From: Actinoplanes palleronii
Lineage (GTDB): Bacteria > Actinomycetota > Actinomycetes > Mycobacteriales > Micromonosporaceae
Reading direction: 5' to 3'
Length of the DNA: 64,000 nt
Assembly: GCF_016862315.1 (NCBI RefSeq)
Contig: NZ_BOMS01000043.1
Location: 49,700 to 113,699 of the forward strand
Made by a program: the position numbers and the translations under genes. Below are positions 37,673 to 45,705 of the stretch, in pieces. Under the pieces are notes generated by a model. The model did not search any database. It saw only the letters and a program-made list of their open reading frames with translations, and was not told where the DNA came from. Positions within the stretch are counted from its first letter, which is position 1, and the number at the start of each line of letters is the position of its first letter.

Positions 37673-40600
37673 ATGAAGCCGATAACCCTCAGTCGAAGAC
37701 TGGTCAGCGTGGCCCTGGTGGCCGGCCTGGCCGTGCTGGGTCTGTCACCGGTGGCCGCGCAGGCGGCCGGTGGTCCCAACCTCGCGATCGGCAAGGCGGT
37801 CGCCGCCAGCGGCGCGCTCGGGGCGCAGCCCGCGTCCGCGGTCAACGACGGCAACGCGAACTCCTACTGGGAGAGCCCGAACAACGCGTTCCCGCAGTGG
37901 GTCCAGGTCGACCTCGGCAGCAGTGTCGCGATCGACCAGGTGGTGCTGAAGCTGCCGCCGGCCGTCGCCTGGGCCACCCGTACCGAGACGCTCAGCGTCC
38001 AGGGCAGCACCGACGGCTCGGCGTTCAGCACGCTCTCGGCGTCGGCCGGCCGGGTGTTCAACCCGGCCACCGGCAACGTCGTCACGGTCGATCTCACCGC
38101 CACGACCGTCCGGTACGTGCGGGTGCACATCACCGCCAACACCGGCTGGCCGGCCGGACAGCTCTCCGAGCTCGAGGTCTACGGCGTGGCCGGCCCGGTC
38201 GACCCGGACCCGGATCCCGACCCGGACCCGCCGACCGGCACCAACCTGGCCGGTGGCAAGGCGATCGAGGCGTCCTCGGCGACCTTCAACTTCGTGGCGA
38301 CGAACGCCAACGACGGCAGCCTGGCCAGCTACTGGGAGTCGGCGGGCTTCCCGGCCACGCTGACCGTGAAGCTCGGCGCCGACGCGAACGTCACCGGCGT
38401 CGTCGTCAAACTCAACCCCGATCAAGCCTGGGGTACGCGTACGCAGGCCATCCAGGTGCTCGGCCGGGCCGGCACGGCCACCGCCTTCACCGAGATGAAG
38501 TCCCGCGCCGACTACGGCTTCAACCCCTCGTCGAACCAGAACACGGTGACCATCCCGGTCAGCGGCCGGGCCTCGGACGTACGTCTGCAGATCTTCACCA
38601 ACAGCGGCGCACCCGGCGGACAGGTCGCCGAGCTGCAGGTGATCGGCGCCTGGGCGCCGGCGCCGGACCTGGTCGTCACGTCGACGACCTGGAGCCCGGC
38701 CGCACCCGACGAGACCTCCGCGATCGCCCTGACCGCGACCGTGCGTAACGCCGGCACGGTGGCCTCGGCGGCGACCAAGGCCGACTTCAAGCTCGGCGGC
38801 ACCGTCGTGGCCAGCGCGGACGTTCCCGCCCTCGCGGCCGGAGCGTCGGCCACCGTCACCGGCACCGCCGGCGCTCGGGCACAGGGCAGCTACACCGTGT
38901 CGACCACGGTCGACCCGGCGAACACCGTGGCCGAGTCGAACAACGACAACAACACGTTCACCGCGAGCGCGCCGCTGGTGGTCGGCCAGGCACCCGGCCC
39001 GGACCTGCAGGTCACCGCGATCACCATGACCCCGGCGAACCCGGCGGTCGGCGCGGCGGTCAGCTTCACCGTCGCGGTGCAGAACCGCGGCATCAGCGCC
39101 GCGGGGGCCAGCACCACCCGGCTGGCCGTCGGCACCGCCACGCTCACCGGGGCCACCCCGGCGATCGCGGCCGGCGCCACCACGACCGTGACCATCGGCG
39201 GCACCTGGACCGCGGCCAGCGGCGGCGCCACCGCCGTGGCCACCGCGGACTCGGCCGGTGTGATCGCCGAGACCAACGAGAACAACAACACGCTGTCCCG
39301 CTCCATCGTGGTCGGTCGCGGCGCGGCCGTGCCGTACACCGAGTACGAGGCGGAGGCCGGCCGCTACCAGGGCACCCTGTTGCAGGCCGACCCGCTGCGC
39401 ACCTTCGGGCACACCAACTTCGCCACCGAGTCCTCCGGCCGGCAGTCGGTCCGGCTGACCGGCACCGGCCAGTTCGTCGAGGTCACCTCGACGAACCAGA
39501 CCAACTCGATCGTGGTCCGCAACTCGGTGCCGGACGCCGCGGGCGGTGGTGGCCAGGACTGGACCATCAGCCTGTACGTCAACGACGTGTTCAACCGGAA
39601 GCTGACGCTCAGCTCCCGCAACAGCTGGCTCTACGGCACCAGCGACGACACCGAGTCGCTGTCCAACACCCCGTCGGCCGACGCGCGCCGGCTGTTCGAC
39701 GAGTCGAACCTGCTGCTGGGCCAGTCGTACCCGGCCGGCACCCGGTTCAAGCTGCAGCGCGACTCGGGGGACGCGGCGAGCTTCTACGTCATCGACCTGA
39801 TCGACCTGGAGCAGGTCGCGGCGCCGCTGAGCCAGCCGGCCGGCTGCGTCTCGATCACCACGTACGGCGCGGTGCCGAACGACGGCGTCGACGACACGGC
39901 GGCCATCCAGCGGGCGGTGACCGACGACGAGAACGGCGTGATCAGTTGCGTCTGGATCCCGGCCGGCCAGTGGCGGCAGGAGCAGAAGATCCTGTCACCG
40001 GACCCGACCCGGAACCAGTACAACCAGAAGGGCATCCGCAACGCCGTGATCCGCGGCGCCGGGATGTGGCACACCCAGCTCTACACGAACACCCAGCCGC
40101 AGAACGTGGTCGGCAACATCAACCACCCGCACGAGGGCAACGTCGGCTTCGACATCGACGACAACACCCAGATCTCCGACCTGGCGATCTTCGGCAACAC
40201 CCAGAACCGGGCCAACCGGGGACACGGCCTGAACGGCCGGTTCGGCAAGAACACGAAGATCAACAACGTGTGGATCGAGCACGTCAACGTCGGCGCCTGG
40301 GTCGGCCGGGACTACTCGGACACGCCCGCCTACTGGAACCCGGGCGACGGGGTGGAGTTCACCGGGATGCGGATCCGCGACACGTTCGCCGACGGCATCA
40401 ACTTCTCCAACGGCACCCGCAACTCGCGGGTCTTCAACTCCTCGTTCCGGACCACCGGTGACGACGCGCTGGCCATCTGGGCCAACCCGTACGTCAAGGA
40501 CCAGAGCGTGGACATCAACCACGACGACCACTTCCTGAACAACACGGTCCAGCTGCCCTGGCGGGCGAACGGCATCGCCATCTACGGCGGTTACGGCAAC

Positions 40601-41047
40601 TCCGCCGAGAACAACCTGGTGTCCGACACCGCGAACTACCCGGGCATCATGCTGGCCACCGACCACAGCCCGCTGCCGTTCTCCGGCACCACACTGCTCG
40701 CCAACAACGGGCTGTACCGGACCGGCGGGGCGTTCTGGAACGAGGACCAGGAGTTCGGCGCGATCACGCTGTTCCCCTCCACGAAGGACATCACCGGCGT
40801 CACCATCCGGGACACCGACATCATCGACTCGACGTTCGACGGCATCCAGTTCAAGAACGGCGGCGGGAACATGCCGAACGTCGCCATCACGAACGTACGC
40901 ATCGACAAGTCGAACAACGGCGCCGGCATCCTGGCGATGAGCGGGGCCCGCGGCAACGCGGTCCTGTCCGGCGTCACGGTCACCAACTCGGCGGACGGCA
41001 ACATCGTCACCCAGCCGGGCTCGCAGTTCACCTTCTCCGGGAGCTGA
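37673..41047 (+). CDS. Secreted multidomain alpha-1,3-glucanase, GH87-like
   Basis: 1124 residues from ATG 37673. Signal peptide to about AQA-A (33). Two discoidin-type (F5/8 C) domains follow (about 35-180 and 190-325), joined by a PDPDPDPDPP linker. Two CARDB repeats come next (about 330-545, PDLVVTSTTWSPA and PDLQVTAITMTPA), then a carbohydrate-binding-like domain (550-730) with EYEAEAGRYQG. The last 390 residues form a right-handed beta-helix starting VSITTYGAVPNDGVDDTAAIQ. Its FADGINF and TTGDDALAIW place three Asp residues 23-24 apart, much like the Asp triad of GH87 mycodextranases. It would cut alpha-1,3-glucan of fungal walls. The GH family call is probable, not certain. Confidence 0.8.
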   Translation: MKPITLSRRLVSVALVAGLAVLGLSPVAAQAAGGPNLAIGKAVAASGALGAQPASAVNDGNANSYWESPNNAFPQWVQVDLGSSVAIDQVVLKLPPAVAWATRTETLSVQGSTDGSAFSTLSASAGRVFNPATGNVVTVDLTATTVRYVRVHITANTGWPAGQLSELEVYGVAGPVDPDPDPDPDPPTGTNLAGGKAIEASSATFNFVATNANDGSLASYWESAGFPATLTVKLGADANVTGVVVKLNPDQAWGTRTQAIQVLGRAGTATAFTEMKSRADYGFNPSSNQNTVTIPVSGRASDVRLQIFTNSGAPGGQVAELQVIGAWAPAPDLVVTSTTWSPAAPDETSAIALTATVRNAGTVASAATKADFKLGGTVVASADVPALAAGASATVTGTAGARAQGSYTVSTTVDPANTVAESNNDNNTFTASAPLVVGQAPGPDLQVTAITMTPANPAVGAAVSFTVAVQNRGISAAGASTTRLAVGTATLTGATPAIAAGATTTVTIGGTWTAASGGATAVATADSAGVIAETNENNNTLSRSIVVGRGAAVPYTEYEAEAGRYQGTLLQADPLRTFGHTNFATESSGRQSVRLTGTGQFVEVTSTNQTNSIVVRNSVPDAAGGGGQDWTISLYVNDVFNRKLTLSSRNSWLYGTSDDTESLSNTPSADARRLFDESNLLLGQSYPAGTRFKLQRDSGDAASFYVIDLIDLEQVAAPLSQPAGCVSITTYGAVPNDGVDDTAAIQRAVTDDENGVISCVWIPAGQWRQEQKILSPDPTRNQYNQKGIRNAVIRGAGMWHTQLYTNTQPQNVVGNINHPHEGNVGFDIDDNTQISDLAIFGNTQNRANRGHGLNGRFGKNTKINNVWIEHVNVGAWVGRDYSDTPAYWNPGDGVEFTGMRIRDTFADGINFSNGTRNSRVFNSSFRTTGDDALAIWANPYVKDQSVDINHDDHFLNNTVQLPWRANGIAIYGGYGNSAENNLVSDTANYPGIMLATDHSPLPFSGTTLLANNGLYRTGGAFWNEDQEFGAITLFPSTKDITGVTIRDTDIIDSTFDGIQFKNGGGNMPNVAITNVRIDKSNNGAGILAMSGARGNAVLSGVTVTNSADGNIVTQPGSQFTFSGS

Positions 41048-41084
41048 GCCTTCTCCAGGAGCTGAGCCTTCTCCGGGAGCTGAG
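41031..41084 (+). repeat. Triplicated 18-bp unit across the GH87 stop codon
   Basis: Three tandem copies of CCTTCTCCGGGAGCTGAG (41031-41048, 41049-41066, 41067-41084). Only the middle unit differs, by one base. The first unit encodes the last codons and stop. The other two are untranslated. Confidence 0.9.
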
Positions 41085-41091
41085 CCTCGTC

Positions 41092-41129
41092 GCGGGGGTG
41101 CGGGCGCCAGCCGGTGCCCGCACCCCCGC
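41092..41129. terminator. Bidirectional hairpin between GH87 and small-protein genes
   Basis: 14-bp perfect arms (41092-41105 and 41116-41129) with a 10-nt loop, between converging stops at 41047 and 41139. Confidence 0.75.
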
Positions 41130-41138
41130 CCCCGTACG

Positions 41139-41477
41139 TCAGCGGCCGGCCCGGTCCGCCTTCCCCTGGTGGACCGGGTAGACGTGCCGCTGGTTGACGG
41201 AGATCCGGTGCCCGCACGCGCCACTCGTGCCACGGCGGGAGTACGCGGAGTTGGTGATCGGCGCGCCCGGCCCGTTCAGCGTGGGGCTGCCGGTGTCCCG
41301 GCCGGGCATCATGCCGATGATCGATCGGGAGGCCTTGTCGTAGCCGCCCCGGTACGCCTCGTCCCGTTCCACGCCGTGCCGGTGCCACTGGTGGATCCGG
41401 CCGACCGCGTACCCGCTGGAGACGAAGACGCTCAGCGTGAAGACGAAGTACATCAGCTCATTACCGGGTGCTGTCAT
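41139..41477 (-). CDS. GRxHQW small membrane protein A
   Basis: 112 residues from ATG 41477, whose A-T-G overlaps the upstream stop (ATGA). One membrane helix (MYFVFTLSVFVSSGYAV, about 9-25) is followed at once by GRIHQWHRHGVERDEAYRGGYDKASRSI. This segment is shared with proteins at 41474-41674 and 45400-45639. The C-terminal 55 residues are Arg/Gly-rich and polar (SYSRRGTSGACGHRIS-like). I recognise no family function. The shared helix-GRxHQW-charged-GY/GF layout suggests a small paralogous family at the membrane. Confidence 0.65.
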   Translation of the reverse strand: MTAPGNELMYFVFTLSVFVSSGYAVGRIHQWHRHGVERDEAYRGGYDKASRSIIGMMPGRDTGSPTLNGPGAPITNSAYSRRGTSGACGHRISVNQRHVYPVHQGKADRAGR

Positions 41478-41674
41478 GATCCACCTGCTACGCGTGAGGA
41501 CAATGGACTGTTCGGTACGGCGGTGACCGTGGTCGACGCGCGGAGGAAACCCGCGCGGAAGGCGACCCGGCGCCGGTCGTCCTCGCGCCGCCACTGATGC
41601 ACCCGGCCGCCGAGGTAGGAGATGACGGTGGCCAGCGTCAGGGCGCCGAGGACCGGTAGGAAAGTGGCCGTCAT
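41474..41674 (-). CDS. GRxHQW small membrane protein B
   Basis: 66 residues from ATG 41674. A frame start at 41809 with AAGG upstream is an alternative. The helix FLPVLGALTLATVISYL is followed by GGRVHQWRREDDRRRVAFRAGFLRASTTVTAV, aligning with protein A and the 45.4 kb protein. It is translated just before protein A with a 4-bp overlap, forming a two-gene operon. Confidence 0.6.
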   Translation of the reverse strand: MTATFLPVLGALTLATVISYLGGRVHQWRREDDRRRVAFRAGFLRASTTVTAVPNSPLSSRVAGGS

Positions 41675-41918
41675 GGCGCGGAGCCTTTTACCATGGTTTC
41701 CCGTCCTTAGGATCGCGCTTTCCGGTGGCACATTCCGGGGGGATTCGCGGCGCGCTTCCGGTGGGGGAACGGCGCTGTTTCCGGCGAGGGCCGCTATCGC
41801 TTCTTGCATGACGACAAACCTTCGTTCGGCGACGCCGGAAGTCAGTCGTGAGTTCAGCGTTGCCGAGGAAAAGGACGGTCCGTGTCTGACCGATCGGCGG
41901 AGCGTGAACGTAGACGCC

Positions 41919-42380
41919 TCACAGGCGGTTTTCTGCCCCGCCGCCGGACCATCCGGCCTCGAGCCCGGTGACGATCTGATGCTGTGCCATGTCCAGGTGG
42001 GCGCCGACCTCGGCGACGGTGGGCGAGCGGCGCAGGCGCCGGGACAGCTCGCTCTCGGCGGCCATGATCGCGAGCTGCAGGGCCGGCAGTGGCTGGGCGG
42101 ACGCCGGCCGGCGGCGGATCAGCTCCCGCCGATGACGGCGCAGGGCCCGGACGACCAGCGGAACGACCAGGGGTGAGAGATCCGGTCGCTGTGAGCCGAG
42201 CCGGTGCTCGGCCTCGAGAATCGCGGTGATCGCCGCCTGGGTCATCGCCTCGTCGTTGCCGCCGGCCCCCGCGAAACGGGCCGCGAGGTGCTGGGCGAGC
42301 GGGCGCCAGTGTTCACCGGGAGTGTGCGGGCCGGAGGTGAGATCGCCGGGTCGGCTGTCGGTGAGGTCGGCGTTTCGCAC
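41919..42380 (-). CDS. Truncated SigB/SigF-like protein, regions 2 and 3 only
   Basis: 153 residues from GTG 42380, with GGGAG 7 nt upstream. The sequence follows group 3 sigma factors: a region-2-like HWRPLAQHLAARFAGAGGNDEAMTQAAITAIL, then region-3-like LQLAIMAAESELSRRLRRSPTVAEVGAHLDMAQHQIVTGLEAG, nearly the SigB/F consensus. Region 4, which reads the -35 box, is missing and the region 2 DNA-contacting stretch is degenerate. It could be a decoy sigma, a binder of anti-sigma factors or an evolutionary leftover. The strong start site suggests it is expressed. It is divergent from the DivIVA-like gene. Confidence 0.65.
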   Translation of the reverse strand: MRNADLTDSRPGDLTSGPHTPGEHWRPLAQHLAARFAGAGGNDEAMTQAAITAILEAEHRLGSQRPDLSPLVVPLVVRALRRHRRELIRRRPASAQPLPALQLAIMAAESELSRRLRRSPTVAEVGAHLDMAQHQIVTGLEAGWSGGGAENRL

Positions 42381-42803
42381 AGCTCGGCTCCCTGTGAGGA
42401 TTTCGGATCCAGACCTTCCTGGATGCCCTACCTCAACAACGAATGGAAATGTACGTACGTATTCGGCGATATGCCTCGTGGTCCGCGCCGACCTCCGCAG
42501 ATCTCCGCCCGTCCGCCTTAATCCCAACGGCGTAAAGGCTTTCGGCTTCCGGTGGCGGGAGGAGTACCTTTCCGGCACCCTCGGTGAAAGCCGACGAGAG
42601 TGCTCGCCCGCACGTGTCGCGTTCCTGCCCGTCCGGCCCCGCCACGTCGAGATTCGGCCGGTTCTGTGGACCGTGCGGCGGAGACTGAAAGCGTGAGAAA
42701 GCATCATTTTCACGCGAACGGGATCACGCCCATTTGTTTCTCCCGGCCGGCTCGTTAGGAATCGAAGCGAGAACCTCCGCCAGCTGCCTGAAGGGAACCG
42801 ATC
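42381..42803. other. Divergent intergenic region, 423 bp
   Basis: Lies between the starts of the sigma-like and DivIVA-like genes, so it must hold both promoters. Base composition is more AT-rich than in the neighbours (for instance around 42430-42470 and 42690-42740). I found no convincing gene, no clear paired -35/-10 boxes and no strong hairpin. Confidence 0.5.
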
Positions 42804-43397
42804 GTGACCACGGATGCCGAGGTGCTGCTCCCTCGCAGCGATGTCGACGGTGTGAGTGTCTCCCCGGCGATGCTGTCGGCTCAACGGGACGGAGCGGAAG
42901 CGGAGACGCTGATCCTGCCCGGCGGCGCGCTCGAGGTGCTCGCGCTGGCGCAGCGCACCGCGGACGACCATGTGGCCGAGGCGAGCCGGCGTGCGCGGAA
43001 GGTGCAGGCCGAGGCCGAGGTCCGGGCCGAGCAGATCCATCGGGACGCGTGTGCGTACGCCGATGAGATCCGGGCCGAGGCGGACCGGCTGCTGACCGAC
43101 GCGAGGGCCGAGGCCCAGCGGATCGTGGCCGGTGGCAGTGACTTCGCCGAGGAGCTGCGACTCCGGGCGGAACAGCAGTACGAGGACGCCGTCGGCGGCC
43201 TGTCGATCAAGCGCGAGGCGTTGCAGAAGCAGATCGAGGCGCTGTCCACCTTCGACAGCGACTACCGGCAACGGATCACGTCGTTCCTGCAGAGCCAGCT
43301 GCGCGCGCTCTGGGCCGAACAACCCCGGACCGGGGACATGTCCGACATCGAGATGCAGGTGCCCGGCGGGCCGGTCGGATCTCTCCTGCCGAACTGA
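42804..43397 (+). CDS. DivIVA-like coiled-coil protein
   Basis: 197 residues from GTG 42804 behind AAGGGA. After 40 polar residues, a coiled coil (about 43-115, VLALAQRTADDHVAEASRRARKVQAEAEVRAEQIHRDA...) and a second helix (about 125-185) ending STFDSDYRQRITSFLQSQLRAL match the C-terminal half of actinobacterial DivIVA/Wag31. The N-terminal lipid-binding domain of DivIVA is absent, so it is more likely a partner or orphan relative than a polar-growth determinant itself. Confidence 0.75.
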   Translation: MTTDAEVLLPRSDVDGVSVSPAMLSAQRDGAEAETLILPGGALEVLALAQRTADDHVAEASRRARKVQAEAEVRAEQIHRDACAYADEIRAEADRLLTDARAEAQRIVAGGSDFAEELRLRAEQQYEDAVGGLSIKREALQKQIEALSTFDSDYRQRITSFLQSQLRALWAEQPRTGDMSDIEMQVPGGPVGSLLPN

Positions 43398-43451
43398 GCG
43401 GTCTCCGGCGCGGAAACCGCTCGGGCACAACTGAACACGGATCGGCAGATC

Positions 43452-43487
43452 AGCGTCTGAACCGCGAGCGATCGCGGCTCAGGCGCT
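43452..43487 (+). terminator. Hairpin with T-rich tail after DivIVA-like gene
   Basis: 15-nt arms (43452-43466 and 43473-43487, two mismatches), a 6-nt loop and GTTTTC behind. Converging genes end on both sides. Confidence 0.7.
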
Positions 43488-43513
43488 GTTTTCGCTGTTC
43501 AGCGGAGGGGCCG

Positions 43514-43801
43514 TCACTCGTTGCGTGCGCGCTGCCGGCGTCGGCGACGGAAGTCGATCTCCCGCCAGTTGTCCGGGATCTGTGCGACGAAGAGGCGCTG
43601 GACCAGGGAGAGGCCCCCGGTGGACGCGAGTGCCTTCTGGGTACGGATCCATCGGCGGGTGTCCGTGCGCGCCCGTTGCTGCCGGGCTCGGGCGATCGGG
43701 TCCGAGGGATCGCTGTACGGCTGATCGCTGTCCAGCAGGGCGAGCGCTGACTTGTAGGCCGCCCGCCAGCGAGCGGGCAGGCTGATGTCGGTCTTTTCCA
43801 C
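43514..43801 (-). CDS. Small basic protein, unknown function
   Basis: 95 residues from GTG 43801 behind AAGGA. It is soluble and strongly basic. It contains LPARWRAAYKSALALL, a polar DSDQPYSDPSDPIARARQQRARTDTRRWIRTQKAL stretch, and a C-terminal FRRRRRQRARNE tail that could bind nucleic acid. No known domain is apparent. It lies convergent to the DivIVA-like gene with the hairpin between them. Confidence 0.6.
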   Translation of the reverse strand: MEKTDISLPARWRAAYKSALALLDSDQPYSDPSDPIARARQQRARTDTRRWIRTQKALASTGGLSLVQRLFVAQIPDNWREIDFRRRRRQRARNE

Positions 43802-44497
43802 GAGATGTTCCTTGCTCTAGTTACCCGTCCGGCGTTCCGGCCCTACCCCTGGCTCAGGCCGATCACTTCCGGTCAGTCGATCGAGATCGCGATGTGCCCC
43901 GCGTCGGTCCGGCGAGCGAGTGGTCCCCGGTGTCCGGGCGCCGGCTGGCGCCGGTGCCGGGGCGATCCGTCCCCGGTGATCACCGGAGGACGAGCGAGAC
44001 TCGGGCCCACCGCTGTCGGACCGTTGGCATGCCAATAACTTGCCAGAAATCTGGCCCGGCGTCGGAAACTCCTTTTTGCGACGTTCTGCCCATCGATATC
44101 AGGGTGGCGACCGCAGGGCAAGGTGCCGGAATACCCCTCCGAAAACTATTTCGAGGTAGAACCGACGGGATTCGGGCGACATGCGGCCAAGCGCCCGTCG
44201 TCCCTTCGGTCGGCCACCCACGTCTGAACGTCGGATCGCGTCCGTCAACCGGGCGACGGGACGGACCGGCTGGGCTACGTCAGCTGAGTGACCGGATTGT
44301 GACGCAGTGCAAGAACATGATCGCTGCTCACGTGGGCGGGTGCTGCCGGCGGACCTACCGAAAGGGTCACCTGAACGGCCATCCGGGGACCGTCTTTCCG
44401 GCGTCCGGCAATGTACGCCCGTTCGACTTCCGACGTAGCGGAAATGTTGTTTTCCATGGCGAAAGGCACCATGGAATGCACTGCGAAAGGAATTGTA
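43802..44497. other. Divergent intergenic region, 696 bp
   Basis: Between the starts of the basic protein and the His-rich secreted protein. Overlapping reading frames are Arg/Pro/Ser-rich and have no ribosome site, so I see no gene. It contains a 12-bp palindrome TTGGCATGCCAA (44024-44035) in an AT-richer patch and the inverted repeat at 44452-44476. Confidence 0.5.
44452..44476. promoter_or_regulatory. Inverted repeat before the His-rich secreted protein
   Basis: TTCCATGG and CCATGGAA (44452-44459 and 44469-44476) are perfect 8-bp arms with a 9-nt spacer, 22 bp before the start. It could be an operator or an RNA hairpin in the 5' UTR. Confidence 0.45.
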
Positions 44498-45004
44498 ATG
44501 AACAAGCTCACCCGCACGTTGACAATGGGGGGCTTCGGTATTCTTGCCGCGTTGGCCGTCGGAGCCGCTCCGGCTCAGGCGACGACCGGTAATGCCGTTC
44601 CGGAAAAGAAGTCGGCGTCGCACAAGGTTCAGCTGCGCGAGGGTGTGCAGGTCGTCGGTTACTACCGCACACCGCAGGCCTGCGAGCTGGCCGGCCGGTT
44701 CGGCGAGCGGGACGGCTACTGGGACATCCACGACTGCAGCCCGGTGCGCCTCGGCCTCCGTCGCGGCGCGTGGGCGCTGCAGGTCGCCAGCGACGACGAC
44801 TGGGACCGGGTCGGTTTCGCGGTTCCGCTGCGTGCCGTCGTCGGCTTCCCGGTCCGGTTCCGGCCGATTTGGCCGGGTCAGTACGGCCCGGGTCGTCCGG
44901 GTGGGTTCGGGCACGGCCACGGGCCGCGGGGCCACGACGGCCCCCGGGGCCACGGCCACGACGGGCCGCGGGGCCACGGCCACGACGGGCCGGGTCGGCG
45001 CTGA
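44498..45004 (+). CDS. Secreted protein with His/Gly/Pro-rich tail
   Basis: 168 residues from ATG 44498 (AAAGGA upstream). The signal peptide ends near APAQA-T (about 27). The mature domain has a likely disulfide (QACELAG ... HDCSPV) and a W/Y-rich strand set (VVGYYRTPQ, GYWDIH, GAWALQV). From about 125 the tail is built of repeated GHD/GP/RGH units (HGPRGHDGPRGHGHDGP) with about ten His, which could bind nickel, zinc or copper. Many actinobacteria carry secreted proteins with this Cys-pair domain of unknown function. A hairpin follows. Confidence 0.75.
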   Translation: MNKLTRTLTMGGFGILAALAVGAAPAQATTGNAVPEKKSASHKVQLREGVQVVGYYRTPQACELAGRFGERDGYWDIHDCSPVRLGLRRGAWALQVASDDDWDRVGFAVPLRAVVGFPVRFRPIWPGQYGPGRPGGFGHGHGPRGHDGPRGHGHDGPRGHGHDGPGRR

Positions 45005-45090
45005 ACGACCGGCTCACCGAGCCACGGTGAGCCACCTGAAACGGCAGTCATAGTGCCGGGATTCATTCTGTAGGAAATGCTGTCGGTAAT

Positions 45091-45130
45091 GCCGGCGTCG
45101 CCGGGACGCACTCGTCCCGGCGCCGCCGGC
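45091..45130 (+). terminator. Hairpin after the His-rich protein
   Basis: Arms of about 18 bp with a small bulge (45091-45108 and 45113-45130), 86 bp behind the stop. Confidence 0.5.
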
Positions 45131-45334
45131 TCCCGATCCGTACCTCGAATGACATCGGCGCCCGGCCGCCTTTGCGGCGGTCGTGGATAAAGCTTAGAAA
45201 TCGCCCTCCCGGGCAGATTTCGTGGATTGAATCCGGAATGCAGGTGCACGCGCGGTGGGCGCGGGCACCGCAAGACAGGAGGGTGCCGGGACGGAAAAGC
45301 CTTTCAGTATGGTCCATGGGTGGATTGACGGAGT

Positions 45335-45383
45335 GGGCACGGCTCCGGTGGTCTTTTTCAGACCACCGTCGGGGCTCGTGCCC
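45335..45383 (-). terminator. Bulged hairpin with T-run loop
   Basis: Outer 7-bp GGGCACG/CGTGCCC and inner 8-bp arms enclose a TTTTTC loop. On the minus strand it lies 17 bp behind the GRxHQW protein C gene. The gap 45005-45399 holds this, the previous hairpin and no gene. Confidence 0.55.
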
Positions 45384-45399
45384 GCTCTGTCGTCTGTGC

Positions 45400-45639
45400 T
45401 CAATCGCGGGGCGGCTCGGCGGCCGGCACGTCCGGCCCGGTGGTCCCGGGCGCCGGCGCGCGGCTGCGGGAGGCGAGCGGGAAGAGCGCCTGATACGCGT
45501 GCTTGTATCCCTCGCGGAATGATCGATCCCGGTCCAGGCTGTGCTTGTACCACTGGTGAACGCGCCCGCCGACGTACGCGAGCACCGTCGAGATCACGAT
45601 GCAGGCGACGATCTGTAAGGCGCTGCTCCCGGTCGGCAT
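45400..45639 (-). CDS. GRxHQW small membrane protein C
   Basis: 79 residues from ATG 45639 with AAGGTGG upstream. Helix ALQIVACIVISTVLAYV is followed by GGRVHQWYKHSLDRDRSFREGYKHAYQALFPL, the motif shared with proteins A and B 4 kb away. The C-terminus (RAPAPGTTGPDVPAAEPPRD) is Pro-rich. It is a solitary paralogue, with the start context GGTGGATGGATG close to that of the others. Confidence 0.65.
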   Translation of the reverse strand: MPTGSSALQIVACIVISTVLAYVGGRVHQWYKHSLDRDRSFREGYKHAYQALFPLASRSRAPAPGTTGPDVPAAEPPRD

Positions 45640-45705
45640 CCATCCACCTTAAAGTTGCGACACGTCATGACAAAGGTGTCGCCACCATCGAGAACCCTAC
45701 CCGGG

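Noticed and set aside
41882..41971. 29-codon basic frame starting GTG behind AAGGAC
   Set aside because: The ribosome site is fair, but the frame is very short, Arg-rich and its second half is antisense to the sigma-like gene. Too weak to call.
43894..44592. 232-codon frame in the 696-bp gap
   Set aside because: Ser/Arg/Pro-rich, no ribosome site, overlaps the start region of the secreted protein in another frame.
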